Assembly: GCF_001247745.1 (NCBI RefSeq)
Contig: NZ_LAIR01000002.1
Location: 1,302,001 to 1,366,000, forward strand
Reading direction: 5' to 3'
Length of the DNA stretch: 64,000 nt
Source of the DNA: Luteipulveratus halotolerans
Lineage (GTDB): Bacteria > Actinomycetota > Actinomycetes > Actinomycetales > Dermatophilaceae
Below the pieces are notes generated by a model that was given only the letters and a program-made list of their open reading frames with translations, made no database searches and was not told where the DNA came from. Each line of letters starts with the position of its first letter. The first letter of the stretch is position 1. Position numbers and translations under genes: made by a program. Below are positions 53,062-61,410 of the stretch, one piece after another.

Positions 53062-55029
53062 TCAGACCACCGAGAGGGTGACCTCCGTGCCGCGGGGCAC
53101 CTGACTGCCGGGGGCGGGGTTCTGGTCACGCACGGTGTCGAAGATGCCTCCGAACACCCGCGACACCTTCACCTTGAGGCCGGCCGCCTCGAGCGTGCGA
53201 CGCGCCTCGCCGACCTTCATGTCGATCACGCGGGGGACCGCGATGATCTGCGGGCCCTTGGAGACCGTGAGCGTCACGGTCTCGCCACGGAACAGCGTTC
53301 CGGTCGACGGGTTCTGGCTGATGACGCTGCCGTTCGGGACGGTGTCGCTGAACGCCTGGGGCGCGAGCGACACCGCGAGCCCGGCGTCGGTGAGAGCACC
53401 CGAAGCCTGCTCCTGCGTCTGTCCGGTGACGGTCGGCACGGTGATCGGCTGCCGTCCCTTGCTCACCACCAGGTCGACGCGAGCGCCCTTCTTCTGCTCG
53501 GCGCCGGTGCCGGGACGGCTGCTCACGACCTGTCCGGCGGGAACGGTCTCGTGGAAGGCCTGCGTCACGGTGCCGACCGCGAGATGACCGGCGGTGAGCC
53601 GTTGTCGAGCAGTCGCCTGGTCGACCCCGGTGAGCTGGGGGACGAGGTACCGCTCGGGGCCCTTGGAGACCTCCAGCACCACCGCCTCGGACTTGCGCTG
53701 GTCGCTGCCTGCGCCCGGGACCGTGCGCACGACCGTGTCGCGGGGCACGGTCTCGCTGAAGACCTCCCGCACCTGGGCCGACAGTCCGGACTGGTCGATC
53801 GCGCGTACGGCCGAGCCTCGGCTGAGGTGCGTGACGTCAGGTACCGAGGCGGACGCGCCGGGGCCGGCGCCCCACCACCACACCGCTCCGCCGCCGACCA
53901 CCGCGATCACGACGGCGATCGCCGCGGCGACCCACCAGCCCGTACGCGGACCGTCGCGGTGCGGTGCACCCGACCGGTCGGCGCGGGCACCAGCCGGACG
54001 CCGCGGGGCCGGCCGCGCTCCGACGGCCCGGGCACCGGTCGTCCGTGCGGATGCCGGACGTGCGGCCGCAGGAGGGCGGCGCAGCCTGCTCGTGGCGTCG
54101 CGGCGATCGATCGCCGCGGTCGAGGTCGGCGCCGAGTCAGGAGTACGGGCCGGCCCGGGGCGGTGGTCGAGGTCGGCGTCGTCGAGCCGGCTGCGGGCCT
54201 GGCGGGTCTCGGAGAGCATCTCGCCCGCGTTGGCGGGGCGGCGTACAGGGTCCTTGGCCGAGGCGAGCGCGACGAGCTCGTCGAGCTCGGCCGGAACGCT
54301 GGGCACGGCATCGGAGGGCATCGGCACCGCGCCGTGGACGTGCTGGTAGGCCACGTGGATCGGGCTGTCGCCTGGGTAGGCCTTCTCACCGGTCAGCATC
54401 TCGAACAGCAGCAGGCCCGAGGAGTAGACGTCGCTGCGCTGGTCGACCGTGCCGTGCTCGACCTGCTCGGGCGACAGGTAGGCGGCCGTGCCGAGCAGCA
54501 CGTCGCTGTTGGTGGTGAGGGTGTCGGTCGTCACGGCGCGCGCGAGTCCGAAGTCGGCCACCTTGATGGTGCCCTCGTCGCTGATCAGGACGTTCTCGGG
54601 CTTGACGTCACGGTGGACCAGACCCGCCGCGTGCGCCGCCCGTAGGGCGCGCAGGACCGCTTCGTAGATGTCCAGGGCCGCCCGGGGAGTGAGGGGTGCG
54701 TCCGCCCGGATGACGTCACGCAGCGTCTGGCCGCGGACGAGCTCCATGGCCAGGAAGACGTACGACGCGTCCTGGCCCTGGTCGTACACGCTGACGACGT
54801 TGGGGTGGGCCAGCCGTGCAGCTGATCGCGCCTCTCGGCGAAAACGGGCGACGAAGGCGTCGTCACGGCTCAGGTCGGTCCGCATGACCTTCAGCGCGAC
54901 CTCACGGTCGAGGCGCTCGTCGACGGCGACGAAGACACTGCCCATGCCGCCGTCCGCGAGGTGGGAGCGGATGCGGTAGCGGCCGTCGATCACACGACCG
55001 ACGAGCGATGAAGAGGCGACCTTGGACAC
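53062..55029 (-). CDS. pknL: Ser/Thr protein kinase with four PASTA domains (PknL-like)
   Basis: This 655-residue receptor kinase has a cytoplasmic kinase domain (about 15-285): DGGMGSVF glycine loop, VALKVMR lysine, LVHRDVKPENVL catalytic loop, VADFGLAR and LLGTAAYLSPEQ. A Pro/Arg-rich linker and one membrane helix (near 368-390) follow. The exterior has four PASTA repeats of about 66 residues that bind muropeptides or lipid II. The GTG start lies 6 nt after TACACT. Position next to aroG and an Rv2175c-like gene matches PknL of M. tuberculosis. Confidence 0.94.
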   Translation of the reverse strand: MSKVASSSLVGRVIDGRYRIRSHLADGGMGSVFVAVDERLDREVALKVMRTDLSRDDAFVARFRREARSAARLAHPNVVSVYDQGQDASYVFLAMELVRGQTLRDVIRADAPLTPRAALDIYEAVLRALRAAHAAGLVHRDVKPENVLISDEGTIKVADFGLARAVTTDTLTTNSDVLLGTAAYLSPEQVEHGTVDQRSDVYSSGLLLFEMLTGEKAYPGDSPIHVAYQHVHGAVPMPSDAVPSVPAELDELVALASAKDPVRRPANAGEMLSETRQARSRLDDADLDHRPGPARTPDSAPTSTAAIDRRDATSRLRRPPAAARPASARTTGARAVGARPAPRRPAGARADRSGAPHRDGPRTGWWVAAAIAVVIAVVGGGAVWWWGAGPGASASVPDVTHLSRGSAVRAIDQSGLSAQVREVFSETVPRDTVVRTVPGAGSDQRKSEAVVLEVSKGPERYLVPQLTGVDQATARQRLTAGHLAVGTVTQAFHETVPAGQVVSSRPGTGAEQKKGARVDLVVSKGRQPITVPTVTGQTQEQASGALTDAGLAVSLAPQAFSDTVPNGSVISQNPSTGTLFRGETVTLTVSKGPQIIAVPRVIDMKVGEARRTLEAAGLKVKVSRVFGGIFDTVRDQNPAPGSQVPRGTEVTLSVV

Positions 55030-55035
55030 TCCCCG

Positions 55036-55041
55036 AGTGTA
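55036..55041 (-). promoter_or_regulatory. -10-like TACACT of pknL
   Basis: TACACT, 6 nt, then GTG at 55029. Leaderless geometry. Confidence 0.55.
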
Positions 55042-55102
55042 CGAATGGCAGACGGTTCGACTGGTGGCGGCGCAACAGGTGGACCGGTGCCGCGCTCAGC
55101 GG

Positions 55103-56686
55103 TCAGAACCGTGCCATGTGCGCCTTGACGTTGCGGACGTAGGCCCGGGTGTCGGGGTACATGCCGTTCTCGCGGACACCCCCGAGGCCCTGGTAGTAGC
55201 CGGCGATCGCCTGGTCGCGGCTGCTCGCGTGCGTGGTGAGCCAGCGCAGCATGACGACGCCCGCCGTGACGTTGTCGCGCGGATCCATCAGGTTGAGGCG
55301 GCGACCGACCATGTCACCGCACCACTGGCCGGTGCTCGGCATGACCTGCATGATGCCGACGGCATTGGCGACCGACACCGAACGCTGATTCCATCCCGAC
55401 TCCTGCCAGCCGATCGCCAGGGCCAGCTTGGGGTTGACGCCGTAGCGGCGAGCGGTCTGCACGATCAGGTCGCGGGTCTGGCTGCGGGTCGGCACGGCGA
55501 CATGCCGCAGTGCCTCACGGTTCTTGGCCGCCGACGCGACGACGTGGTCGGGGTAGGTGCGCCCGAGGAAGGTGTTGGACGAGCTGCGGCTGGTGGTCCT
55601 GGCCGGCTTCTTCGCGGAGGGCTTCTTGGCGGCGGGCTTGTGGGCGCTCGGCTTGGCCGCGGGCTTCTTGGCGGCCGGCCGGGCTGCGGGCTTCTTTGCG
55701 GCCGGCTTGGCCGGGGCGACCGTCGTACCCGGCGCGGGGATCCGCAGCACCGTGCCGACCGCCACGCGGTTGGGGTCGGTGAGCCCGTTGGCGTTCATCA
55801 GGTTGCGCCATCCGACGCCGTACCTGCGGCCGAGCTCGATGAGGTTCTCGCCGGACCGGACGGTGTGGATGCGTGGCGTGATGCGCACCGGCGTCTTGGG
55901 GCGTGGTGCGGCCGGCGTGTGCGACACAGGTGTCGCACTGGTGGGCTTGCGCGCCGCGGGTGGCGTGGCCGGGCTCGCGACCGGTGCGCCCTTGGCGGGG
56001 ATGCGCAGCACCGTGCCGACCGCGACCCGGTTGGGGTCGGACATGCCGTTGGCGTTCATGAGCGCCCGCCAGCCGACGCCGTACCGCGTGCCGAGGCCGA
56101 TGAGGTTCTCGCCCGGTCGCACGGTGTGCGTACGAGGCGTGACGGCCGCGGGTGCGACGCTGCGGCTCGCTGCCGGGGTACGTCGAGGGGGCGTCGCCTG
56201 CGTCGGCGCGGCCGTACCGGGGCTCACCGGCACTCGCAGGACGCGACCCGTCTGCAGCTGGTTGGGGTCGGACATGCCGTTGGCCTTCATCAGCGCAGAC
56301 CAGCCGACGCCGTAACGGATGCCCAGGGTGATGAGGTTGTCGCCCGGCTGCACCACGTGGGTGCGCATCTGGCGTGCAGGCGTCTTGGCGGCGGTCGCGC
56401 GACGCGCCGGAGCCGGGCTCTGCTTGCGCGGCGCGGGAGCCGTCGACCGCGCCGGAGCGGTGCCCGCCGGGACCTGCAGGACCTTGCCCGCCGTGAGCGC
56501 ACGCGGGTTGGTGATCCGGTTGGCGTGCACCAGCGCGGCGACCGTCGTACGGTGCTGGACGGCGAGCTTGGCGAGGGAGTCGCCCGGGCGGACCGTGTAG
56601 CGCACCCAGGTGCGTCCCTGGTTCAGCTCCGCCGGGCTGTGCAGCGCATGGGGGTTGGCCGGCGGCGTGTAGTCGAACGGTGCCAT
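55103..56686 (-). CDS. Multi-LysM protein with lytic transglycosylase domain
   Basis: This 527-residue protein has four LysM peptidoglycan-binding repeats (about 28-73, 109-154, 187-231 and 274-318), each with VRPGD/ENL and GTVLRIP-like ends. A Lys/Ala/Pro linker (about 325-363) follows, then a Slt-like transglycosylase domain (about 385-520) with the catalytic Glu in AIGWQESGWNQRS and the NAVGIMQVMPSTG motif. No signal peptide is visible at the N-terminus (MAPFDYTPPANPHAL), which is odd for a wall enzyme. AGAGGA lies upstream of the ATG. Confidence 0.9.
   Translation of the reverse strand: MAPFDYTPPANPHALHSPAELNQGRTWVRYTVRPGDSLAKLAVQHRTTVAALVHANRITNPRALTAGKVLQVPAGTAPARSTAPAPRKQSPAPARRATAAKTPARQMRTHVVQPGDNLITLGIRYGVGWSALMKANGMSDPNQLQTGRVLRVPVSPGTAAPTQATPPRRTPAASRSVAPAAVTPRTHTVRPGENLIGLGTRYGVGWRALMNANGMSDPNRVAVGTVLRIPAKGAPVASPATPPAARKPTSATPVSHTPAAPRPKTPVRITPRIHTVRSGENLIELGRRYGVGWRNLMNANGLTDPNRVAVGTVLRIPAPGTTVAPAKPAAKKPAARPAAKKPAAKPSAHKPAAKKPSAKKPARTTSRSSSNTFLGRTYPDHVVASAAKNREALRHVAVPTRSQTRDLIVQTARRYGVNPKLALAIGWQESGWNQRSVSVANAVGIMQVMPSTGQWCGDMVGRRLNLMDPRDNVTAGVVMLRWLTTHASSRDQAIAGYYQGLGGVRENGMYPDTRAYVRNVKAHMARF
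55602..55712. repeat. Low-complexity repeat encoding a Lys/Ala/Pro linker
   Basis: Imperfect repeats of GGCTTCTTGGCGGC-like units encode AKKPAAK / AHKPAAKKPSAKKPA between LysM repeat 4 and the transglycosylase domain. The composition resembles histone H1 tails or wall-spanning linkers. Confidence 0.7.
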
Positions 56687-56829
56687 GTCGGGTCCTCTCG
56701 CCTCGGGCTCCGCCGGTGCGTGGTGCTGATGTGACGGGTGTGACGTCGCTGGACGCTAGCGAAGATCGGTCGGGGTTCCACGCAGGCGCGCCCGGGGCGC
56801 GGCGTACCCGGTCTGGCAGGCTGGGCGTC

Positions 56830-57213
56830 GTGAATGACGCGAACGAGCAGGTCGACCGCACCCTCGAGCAGCTGGTCGGCGAGTGGCTGAACGTCCCCGA
56901 CCTCGCCGAGGCGCTGGGGCTGTCGCTGAAGCAGGTCCGCCAGCTGATCAACGACCGTGAGCTGCTGTCCCACCGGGTGGGCGAGCGGCTGGTCGTCGCG
57001 GTGCCTGCGCTGTTCGTCAAGGACGGTGAGGTGCTGCCGCATCTCGCCGGCACGATCACGGTGCTCGCCGACGCCGGGCTGACCGACGAGGAGGCCCTGA
57101 CGTGGTTGTTCACCCCGGACGACACGTTGCCCGTCGAGGGTGCTCCCGTGCACATGCTCGTGGCCGGTCGCCGGGCCGAGGTGCGCAAGCGCGCCCAGGA
57201 GCTCGCGTTCTGA
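56830..57213 (+). CDS. Rv2175c-family DNA-binding protein
   Basis: This 127-residue protein has an N-terminal winged-helix-like region (WLNVPDLAEALGLSLKQVRQLINDRELLSHRVGERLVVAVPALF) and a C-terminal domain (LTDEEALTWLFTPDD). It matches the M. tuberculosis Rv2175c family, whose mycobacterial member binds DNA and is phosphorylated by PknL. The GTG at 56830 lies 7 nt after CAGGCT. A Thr in the disordered N-terminus (QVDRTLEQ) is a possible phosphosite. The crtYc gene starts 2 bp after it. Confidence 0.88.
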   Translation: MNDANEQVDRTLEQLVGEWLNVPDLAEALGLSLKQVRQLINDRELLSHRVGERLVVAVPALFVKDGEVLPHLAGTITVLADAGLTDEEALTWLFTPDDTLPVEGAPVHMLVAGRRAEVRKRAQELAF

Positions 57214-57214
57214 C

Positions 57215-57547
57215 ATGAGACACCTGGCCTACGCCGGGATGCTCGCGTTCTGCCTGCTCGGCACCGTGCCGCTCGACCGTGTCTTCCGCCTAGGCGTGCT
57301 CCGGCAGGTACGACGACTCGCGCTCACCCTGGCGGTCGCCGCGGGGCCGTTCCTCGTCTGGGACCTGTGGGCGACCCACGCCGGGCACTGGTGGTTCGAC
57401 GACGCCCAGACCCTGCCCCTGCGCGTCCTCGGTGTGCCGTGGGAGGAGGTCGGCTTCTTCGTGGTCATCCCGATCGCCGCGATCCTCACCCACGCGGCAG
57501 TCGCCGAGGTGCGCGGACGGCGTACGGCACGTCGAGCGCGTCGATGA
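57215..57547 (+). CDS. crtYc: Lycopene cyclase subunit CrtYc
   Basis: This 110-residue membrane protein has about three helices and the conserved HWWFDDAQTLPLRVLGVPWEEVGFFVVIP segment, including the PxEE-like loop of heterodimeric lycopene cyclases. With CrtYd it cyclises the ends of lycopene or a C50 relative. It overlaps crtYd by 4 nt. The subunit alone cannot tell beta from epsilon (C50) cyclisation. Confidence 0.88.
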   Translation: MRHLAYAGMLAFCLLGTVPLDRVFRLGVLRQVRRLALTLAVAAGPFLVWDLWATHAGHWWFDDAQTLPLRVLGVPWEEVGFFVVIPIAAILTHAAVAEVRGRRTARRARR

Positions 57548-57885
57548 CCTACACGATGCTCGCCGCGGTGGCGGTGCCGCTCGCTGTCCTGATCGATCTG
57601 CTGGTGCTGCGCACACGGCTGGTGCTGAGCTCGACGTGGTGGCTGTCGTACGCCGTCGTGGTCGGGTTCCAGCTGCTCACCAACGGCTGGCTCACCGGAC
57701 GCGGCATCGTGCGGTACGACCCGGGCACCATCATCGGCGGCGCCGAGCCCCGGCTGCTCGGCGACGGACGGATCGCCTACGCGCCGGTCGAGGACCTGGG
57801 TTTCGGGTTCGCGCTGGTGCTGCTCAGCTGCGCCGTGTGGACCCGGCTGGGTCGTGCTCGCCGGGCAACGGACGCCACGAGGTGA
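57544..57885 (+). CDS. crtYd: Lycopene cyclase subunit CrtYd
   Basis: This 113-residue protein carries three helices and the conserved GIVRYDPGTIIG and RIAYAPVEDLGFGFALVL segments, the second half of the two-subunit cyclase. The start overlaps the crtYc stop (ATGA). Its last 62 bp overlap the end of the convergent crtB. Confidence 0.88.
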   Translation: MTYTMLAAVAVPLAVLIDLLVLRTRLVLSSTWWLSYAVVVGFQLLTNGWLTGRGIVRYDPGTIIGGAEPRLLGDGRIAYAPVEDLGFGFALVLLSCAVWTRLGRARRATDATR

Positions 57886-58738
57886 GGACGGCGCGGACAC
57901 GGTCGCGGTGCGGGACGACGGCGCGGCGGCTGAAGACATCGAGGTCGGCTGCCTCGATCTCGTCCAGGATCTGCGCGTAGAGCCGGCTCGCCGCACGCAG
58001 GCACGGTCGGGCCCATCGGTCGACAGCGGCGACGCCGGCCTCGGACTCGGCGTATAGGGCTCGGGCACGGGCGATCTCGTGGGCCAGCACCGCGCGCATC
58101 CGTGGGTTCACCCGGCCGTCGCGGACGCCGGCCGCGATGTCGTCGTCGGTCGCGCCGAACCGGCGCAGGTCGGACTGGGGGAGGTAGACCCGGCCACGAC
58201 CGAAGTCCTCTGCGACGTCGCGGACGAAGTTGGTGAGCTGGAACGCCTCACCGAGTCGCCCCGCGCGCAGGAGTGCGTCGTCACCGCGCGCGCCGAGCAG
58301 CGGTGCCATCAGCTCGCCGATCACGGCGGCGCTGCCGCGCATGTATCCGCGCAGGTCGTCCCACGTGTCGTAGCGCGTGACCGTGAGGTCCTGCTGCATC
58401 GAGTCGAGGAACTCCTCGAGCAGGTGGGGGTCGAGGTCGTAACGGCGCAGGGTGTGCCACGTGGCCGCGAGCACGGGCTCGGCGACCGCGTGCGGCGGAT
58501 GGTCGTTGCGCAGCTGCTCGGTCGCCGACACGCGCCAGGCGAGGAAGTCGTGGGGCCCTGTCGGTCCCGGTGAGTCGACCATCTCGTCGGCGACCCGCGC
58601 GAAGGCGTACAGCGCATGGACGTGCGGCTGGCGGTCACGGGGGAGGAGCCGGGTGGCGAGGTAGAACGTGCGGCCGTAGCGGCGGTGGATGCGGCGGCAG
58701 GCGTCGTACGCGCCGTCGAGCGGGGTCGAGGTGGGCAC
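57824..58738 (-). CDS. crtB: Phytoene synthase
   Basis: This 304-residue squalene/phytoene synthase condenses two geranylgeranyl diphosphates. The aspartate-rich motifs are ARVADEMVD (DxxxD) and NFVRDVAEDFGRGRVYLP. The opening RRIHRRYGRTFYLATRLLP is typical. The GTG start has GAGGA upstream and lies 9 bp after crtI. It overlaps crtYd tail to tail. Confidence 0.94.
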   Translation of the reverse strand: MPTSTPLDGAYDACRRIHRRYGRTFYLATRLLPRDRQPHVHALYAFARVADEMVDSPGPTGPHDFLAWRVSATEQLRNDHPPHAVAEPVLAATWHTLRRYDLDPHLLEEFLDSMQQDLTVTRYDTWDDLRGYMRGSAAVIGELMAPLLGARGDDALLRAGRLGEAFQLTNFVRDVAEDFGRGRVYLPQSDLRRFGATDDDIAAGVRDGRVNPRMRAVLAHEIARARALYAESEAGVAAVDRWARPCLRAASRLYAQILDEIEAADLDVFSRRAVVPHRDRVRAVLTSWRPLPGEHDPAGSTRRS

Positions 58739-58747
58739 GGGTCGTCC

Positions 58748-60247
58748 TCAGTGCCAGGCCCGGGAGCGGTACGCCGGGTCGCGGCCGACCAGTCGCTCGG
58801 CGGCCAGCCGCCCGCTGATCACGACCATGGGTACGCCGATGCCGGGCGTCGTGCCCGAACCGGCCAGCACGATCCGGTCGGTCACCTGGTTGGGCGTGCG
58901 GAACGGACCGCTCTGGGAGAAGGTGTGGGCGGCCGAAAGCGGTGTGCCACCAGCGAATCCGCGCCGCATCCAGTCAGCCGGCGTGATGAGCTCCTCGGCC
59001 TCGAGGTGCGGGGAGAGGTCGCCGAAGCCGGCCGCGTCGAGGTGGTCGAGCATGTGCCGCCGGTACGACGGTCGGAGCGTCTCCCAGTCCAGCGCTGTGC
59101 GGTGCCGAAGGTGCGGTGCGGGGAACAGTGCGTACAGGACGTCGTGCCCGGGCGGAGCGATTGTGGGGTCGGTACGCGAGGGGACTGAGACCAGGAAGGA
59201 CGGGTCGCGCATGAGGCGACCTCGGTCGAGGTCGTCGAAGACCTCGTCCCAGGCGTTGCCGAGGTGGATCGTGTGGTGACCTCGGCCGGGAATGCGTCGG
59301 CGGACACCGGCGGCGAGCACGACGCAGCTGGGGGAGAGGCGTACCGGTCGGCGCAGAGCGCGCGGCGATCGGTCGCCGAGAAGCGTTGCGGCAGAGTCTG
59401 GTTCGCAGGTCAGCACGACCGAGTCGGCCACATGGCGGACGCCGTCGGCCGTCGTGACGGACACGCTCCGGCCGTCGTCGACCACCGAGGTCACGGTCGT
59501 GCCGTAACGGATCTCGGCGCCGTGGCGTGCGAGCGCCCCGGCCATCGCAGCGGGGATCGCGTTGATGCCTCCTTGCGGATAGGTCACGCCCTCGACGAGG
59601 TCCATGGCCGTGATGATCGCGAACACCCCGAGCGCGCGGGCCGGCGAGACCCCGGCGTACAGCGCCTGAAAGCTGAACGCACGACGCAGCCGTTCGTCCT
59701 CGAAGTAGCGCGCGATCACGCGGTCGAGGCGCGAGAACCCTTGCAGGCGAACGATGTCGAGCAGTGAGCGGTTGGCCAGTGACGCCGGCGAACCGAGGTT
59801 GCGGTCGATGAAGGACGGCAGCTCGACGCAGTAGAGCGCGCGCAGGTGGTCGACGAGTCTGAGGTAACCCGCGGCGTCGCCCGGCCCGGCGAGGGCCTGG
59901 ATGCGCGACGCCATGACGGCGGAGTCCGTGGTCAGCGCCAGTGTCGAGCCGTCGTGCAGCTGAGCGACGTACGCGGGGTCGACGGGCAGCAGCCGGACGT
60001 GGTCGTCGAGGTCTTCGCCGACCGCGGCGAAGGCGTCGGCCAGCACACCGGGCACGGTCACGACGGTCGGACCGGTGTCGAGGGAGTAGCCGGACCGCTG
60101 CAGCCGGGGCGCGCGACCACCGGGGCCGTCGGCGCTCTCGAGGACCGTGACCTCGCGTCCGGCCCCGGTGAGGTGCAGTGCGGCCGACAGCCCCGCCAGG
60201 CCGGCGCCGACGACGATCACGTGGCCGCCGGGTGCCGTGCGGGTCAC
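58748..60247 (-). CDS. crtI: Phytoene desaturase
   Basis: This 499-residue CrtI-type flavoenzyme introduces the double bonds that turn phytoene into lycopene. The FAD loop is VIVVGAGLAGLSAALHL near the N-terminus. The C-terminal signature is VLAGSGTTPGIGVPMVVISGRLAAERL. QGGINAIPAAMA near the middle is also typical. The GTG start overlaps the crtE stop by 4 nt. Confidence 0.95.
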   Translation of the reverse strand: MTRTAPGGHVIVVGAGLAGLSAALHLTGAGREVTVLESADGPGGRAPRLQRSGYSLDTGPTVVTVPGVLADAFAAVGEDLDDHVRLLPVDPAYVAQLHDGSTLALTTDSAVMASRIQALAGPGDAAGYLRLVDHLRALYCVELPSFIDRNLGSPASLANRSLLDIVRLQGFSRLDRVIARYFEDERLRRAFSFQALYAGVSPARALGVFAIITAMDLVEGVTYPQGGINAIPAAMAGALARHGAEIRYGTTVTSVVDDGRSVSVTTADGVRHVADSVVLTCEPDSAATLLGDRSPRALRRPVRLSPSCVVLAAGVRRRIPGRGHHTIHLGNAWDEVFDDLDRGRLMRDPSFLVSVPSRTDPTIAPPGHDVLYALFPAPHLRHRTALDWETLRPSYRRHMLDHLDAAGFGDLSPHLEAEELITPADWMRRGFAGGTPLSAAHTFSQSGPFRTPNQVTDRIVLAGSGTTPGIGVPMVVISGRLAAERLVGRDPAYRSRAWH

Positions 60248-61344
60248 GACGAGCGTGCGGTGGAGATCTCGACCAGCTCCAGCAGAGCCGCACGCGCGGC
60301 AGGCTGCAGCGACCCGAGCGACCCGAGCGACCCGAGCGTCTCGAGCGCTCTCCTGGCGCCGTCCGCGAGCTCGGTGATGAGGTCCTCGACGCGCGTCACC
60401 GCGCCGGTCTCGGTGATCAGCTCGCGCATCCAGCGGACGTCGTCATCGCTCAGGTCGGCGCGACCGAGCAGGTCCTCGAAGCGTGCGGTGCGCTCGTCGT
60501 CCAGGCCGTCGAGGGCGTAGGCGATGAGCACGGTGCGCTTGCCCTCGCGCAGGTCGTCGCCCGCGGGCTTGCCCGTCGCGTCGGGGTCACCGAACACGCC
60601 CAGCACGTCGTCACGCAGCTGGAACGCCTCGCCCAGGCCGAGCCCGTACGCCGAGAGCCCGGCGACCGTGGCGTCGTCGGCGCCCGCGCACAGCGCACCG
60701 ATGAGCAGCGGCTGCTCGACGGTGTAGCGAGCGCTCTTGACCCGGGCGACGTGGCGAGCTCGCTCGACGCGCTGCTCGGTCGTCGCGCCCTCCCAGCCGA
60801 GGGCCGCCTCGAGCACGTCGAGGAACTGGCCACCCATGAGCTGGGTGCGCATCGCGTCGAACAGGCCACGACCTCGGGCGAGCTGGTCAGCGGGGAGCCC
60901 GCTCGTGGCGTACATCTCATCGGTCCAGGTCAGGCACAGGTCACCCGCGAGGGTGGCGCCCGCCGCACCGAACCGGTCGCTGTCGCCGTGCCAACCACGC
61001 TCGGAGTGCAGCGCGGCGATCCGGCGGTGCACGGCGGGCTGTCCACGGCGGGTGTCGCTGTCGTCCATGACGTCGTCGTGGATGAGCGCGGCGGCCTGGA
61101 ACATCTCCATCGACGCCGCGGCGCGCAGGAGGGCGTCGCTGTCGGCGCCGCCGAGGGCGCGGTAGCCCCAGTAGAAGAACGCCGCGCGCAGCCGCTTGCC
61201 GCCGCTGAGCAGGTCGGTGGTCGCGGAGAGCAGGATGTCGGTGGCCGGCCCGACAGGCGCGAGCACCTCCTGCTGCGACTTCAGCTGGGTGTCGACCGCG
61301 GCCTGCACGCGGGAGCGCAGGTCGACGTCCAGGGAGCTGGCCAA
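60244..61344 (-). CDS. crtE: Polyprenyl diphosphate synthase (GGPP synthase)
   Basis: This 366-residue enzyme makes geranylgeranyl diphosphate for the carotenoid genes. The first Asp-rich motif is ALIHDDVMDDSDTRRG and the second is FQLRDDVLGVFGD. It uses a TTG start: the good ribosome binding site GGAAGGA lies 6 nt upstream and the protein then begins MASSLDVDLRSR. The C-terminus contains a GSLGSLGSL run from a 9-bp tandem repeat. It is the first gene of crtE-crtI-crtB. Confidence 0.92.
   Translation of the reverse strand: MASSLDVDLRSRVQAAVDTQLKSQQEVLAPVGPATDILLSATTDLLSGGKRLRAAFFYWGYRALGGADSDALLRAAASMEMFQAAALIHDDVMDDSDTRRGQPAVHRRIAALHSERGWHGDSDRFGAAGATLAGDLCLTWTDEMYATSGLPADQLARGRGLFDAMRTQLMGGQFLDVLEAALGWEGATTEQRVERARHVARVKSARYTVEQPLLIGALCAGADDATVAGLSAYGLGLGEAFQLRDDVLGVFGDPDATGKPAGDDLREGKRTVLIAYALDGLDDERTARFEDLLGRADLSDDDVRWMRELITETGAVTRVEDLITELADGARRALETLGSLGSLGSLQPAARAALLELVEISTARSS
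60311..60346. repeat. 9-bp tandem repeat in crtE
   Basis: Three perfect copies of GACCCGAGC and one degenerate copy (GTCTCGAGC) lie in frame near the 3' end of crtE and encode repeated Gly-Ser-Leu on the minus strand. Copy number can change without a frameshift. Confidence 0.85.
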
Positions 61345-61397
61345 CGCGGGTCCTTCCGTCAGGTGGTCGGCACGAGCGTACGTGCCGGGAGCGCGTC

Positions 61398-61403
61398 TAC
61401 GAT
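61398..61403 (+). promoter_or_regulatory. -10-like TACGAT of metF
   Basis: TACGAT, 7 nt, then ATG at 61411. Leaderless geometry. Confidence 0.55.
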
Positions 61404-61410
61404 CGGCGGC

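Noticed and set aside
60178..61410. Upstream part of the 711-residue frame ending in metF
   Set aside because: It is antisense to crtE and crtI; the real metF start is the ATG at 61411.
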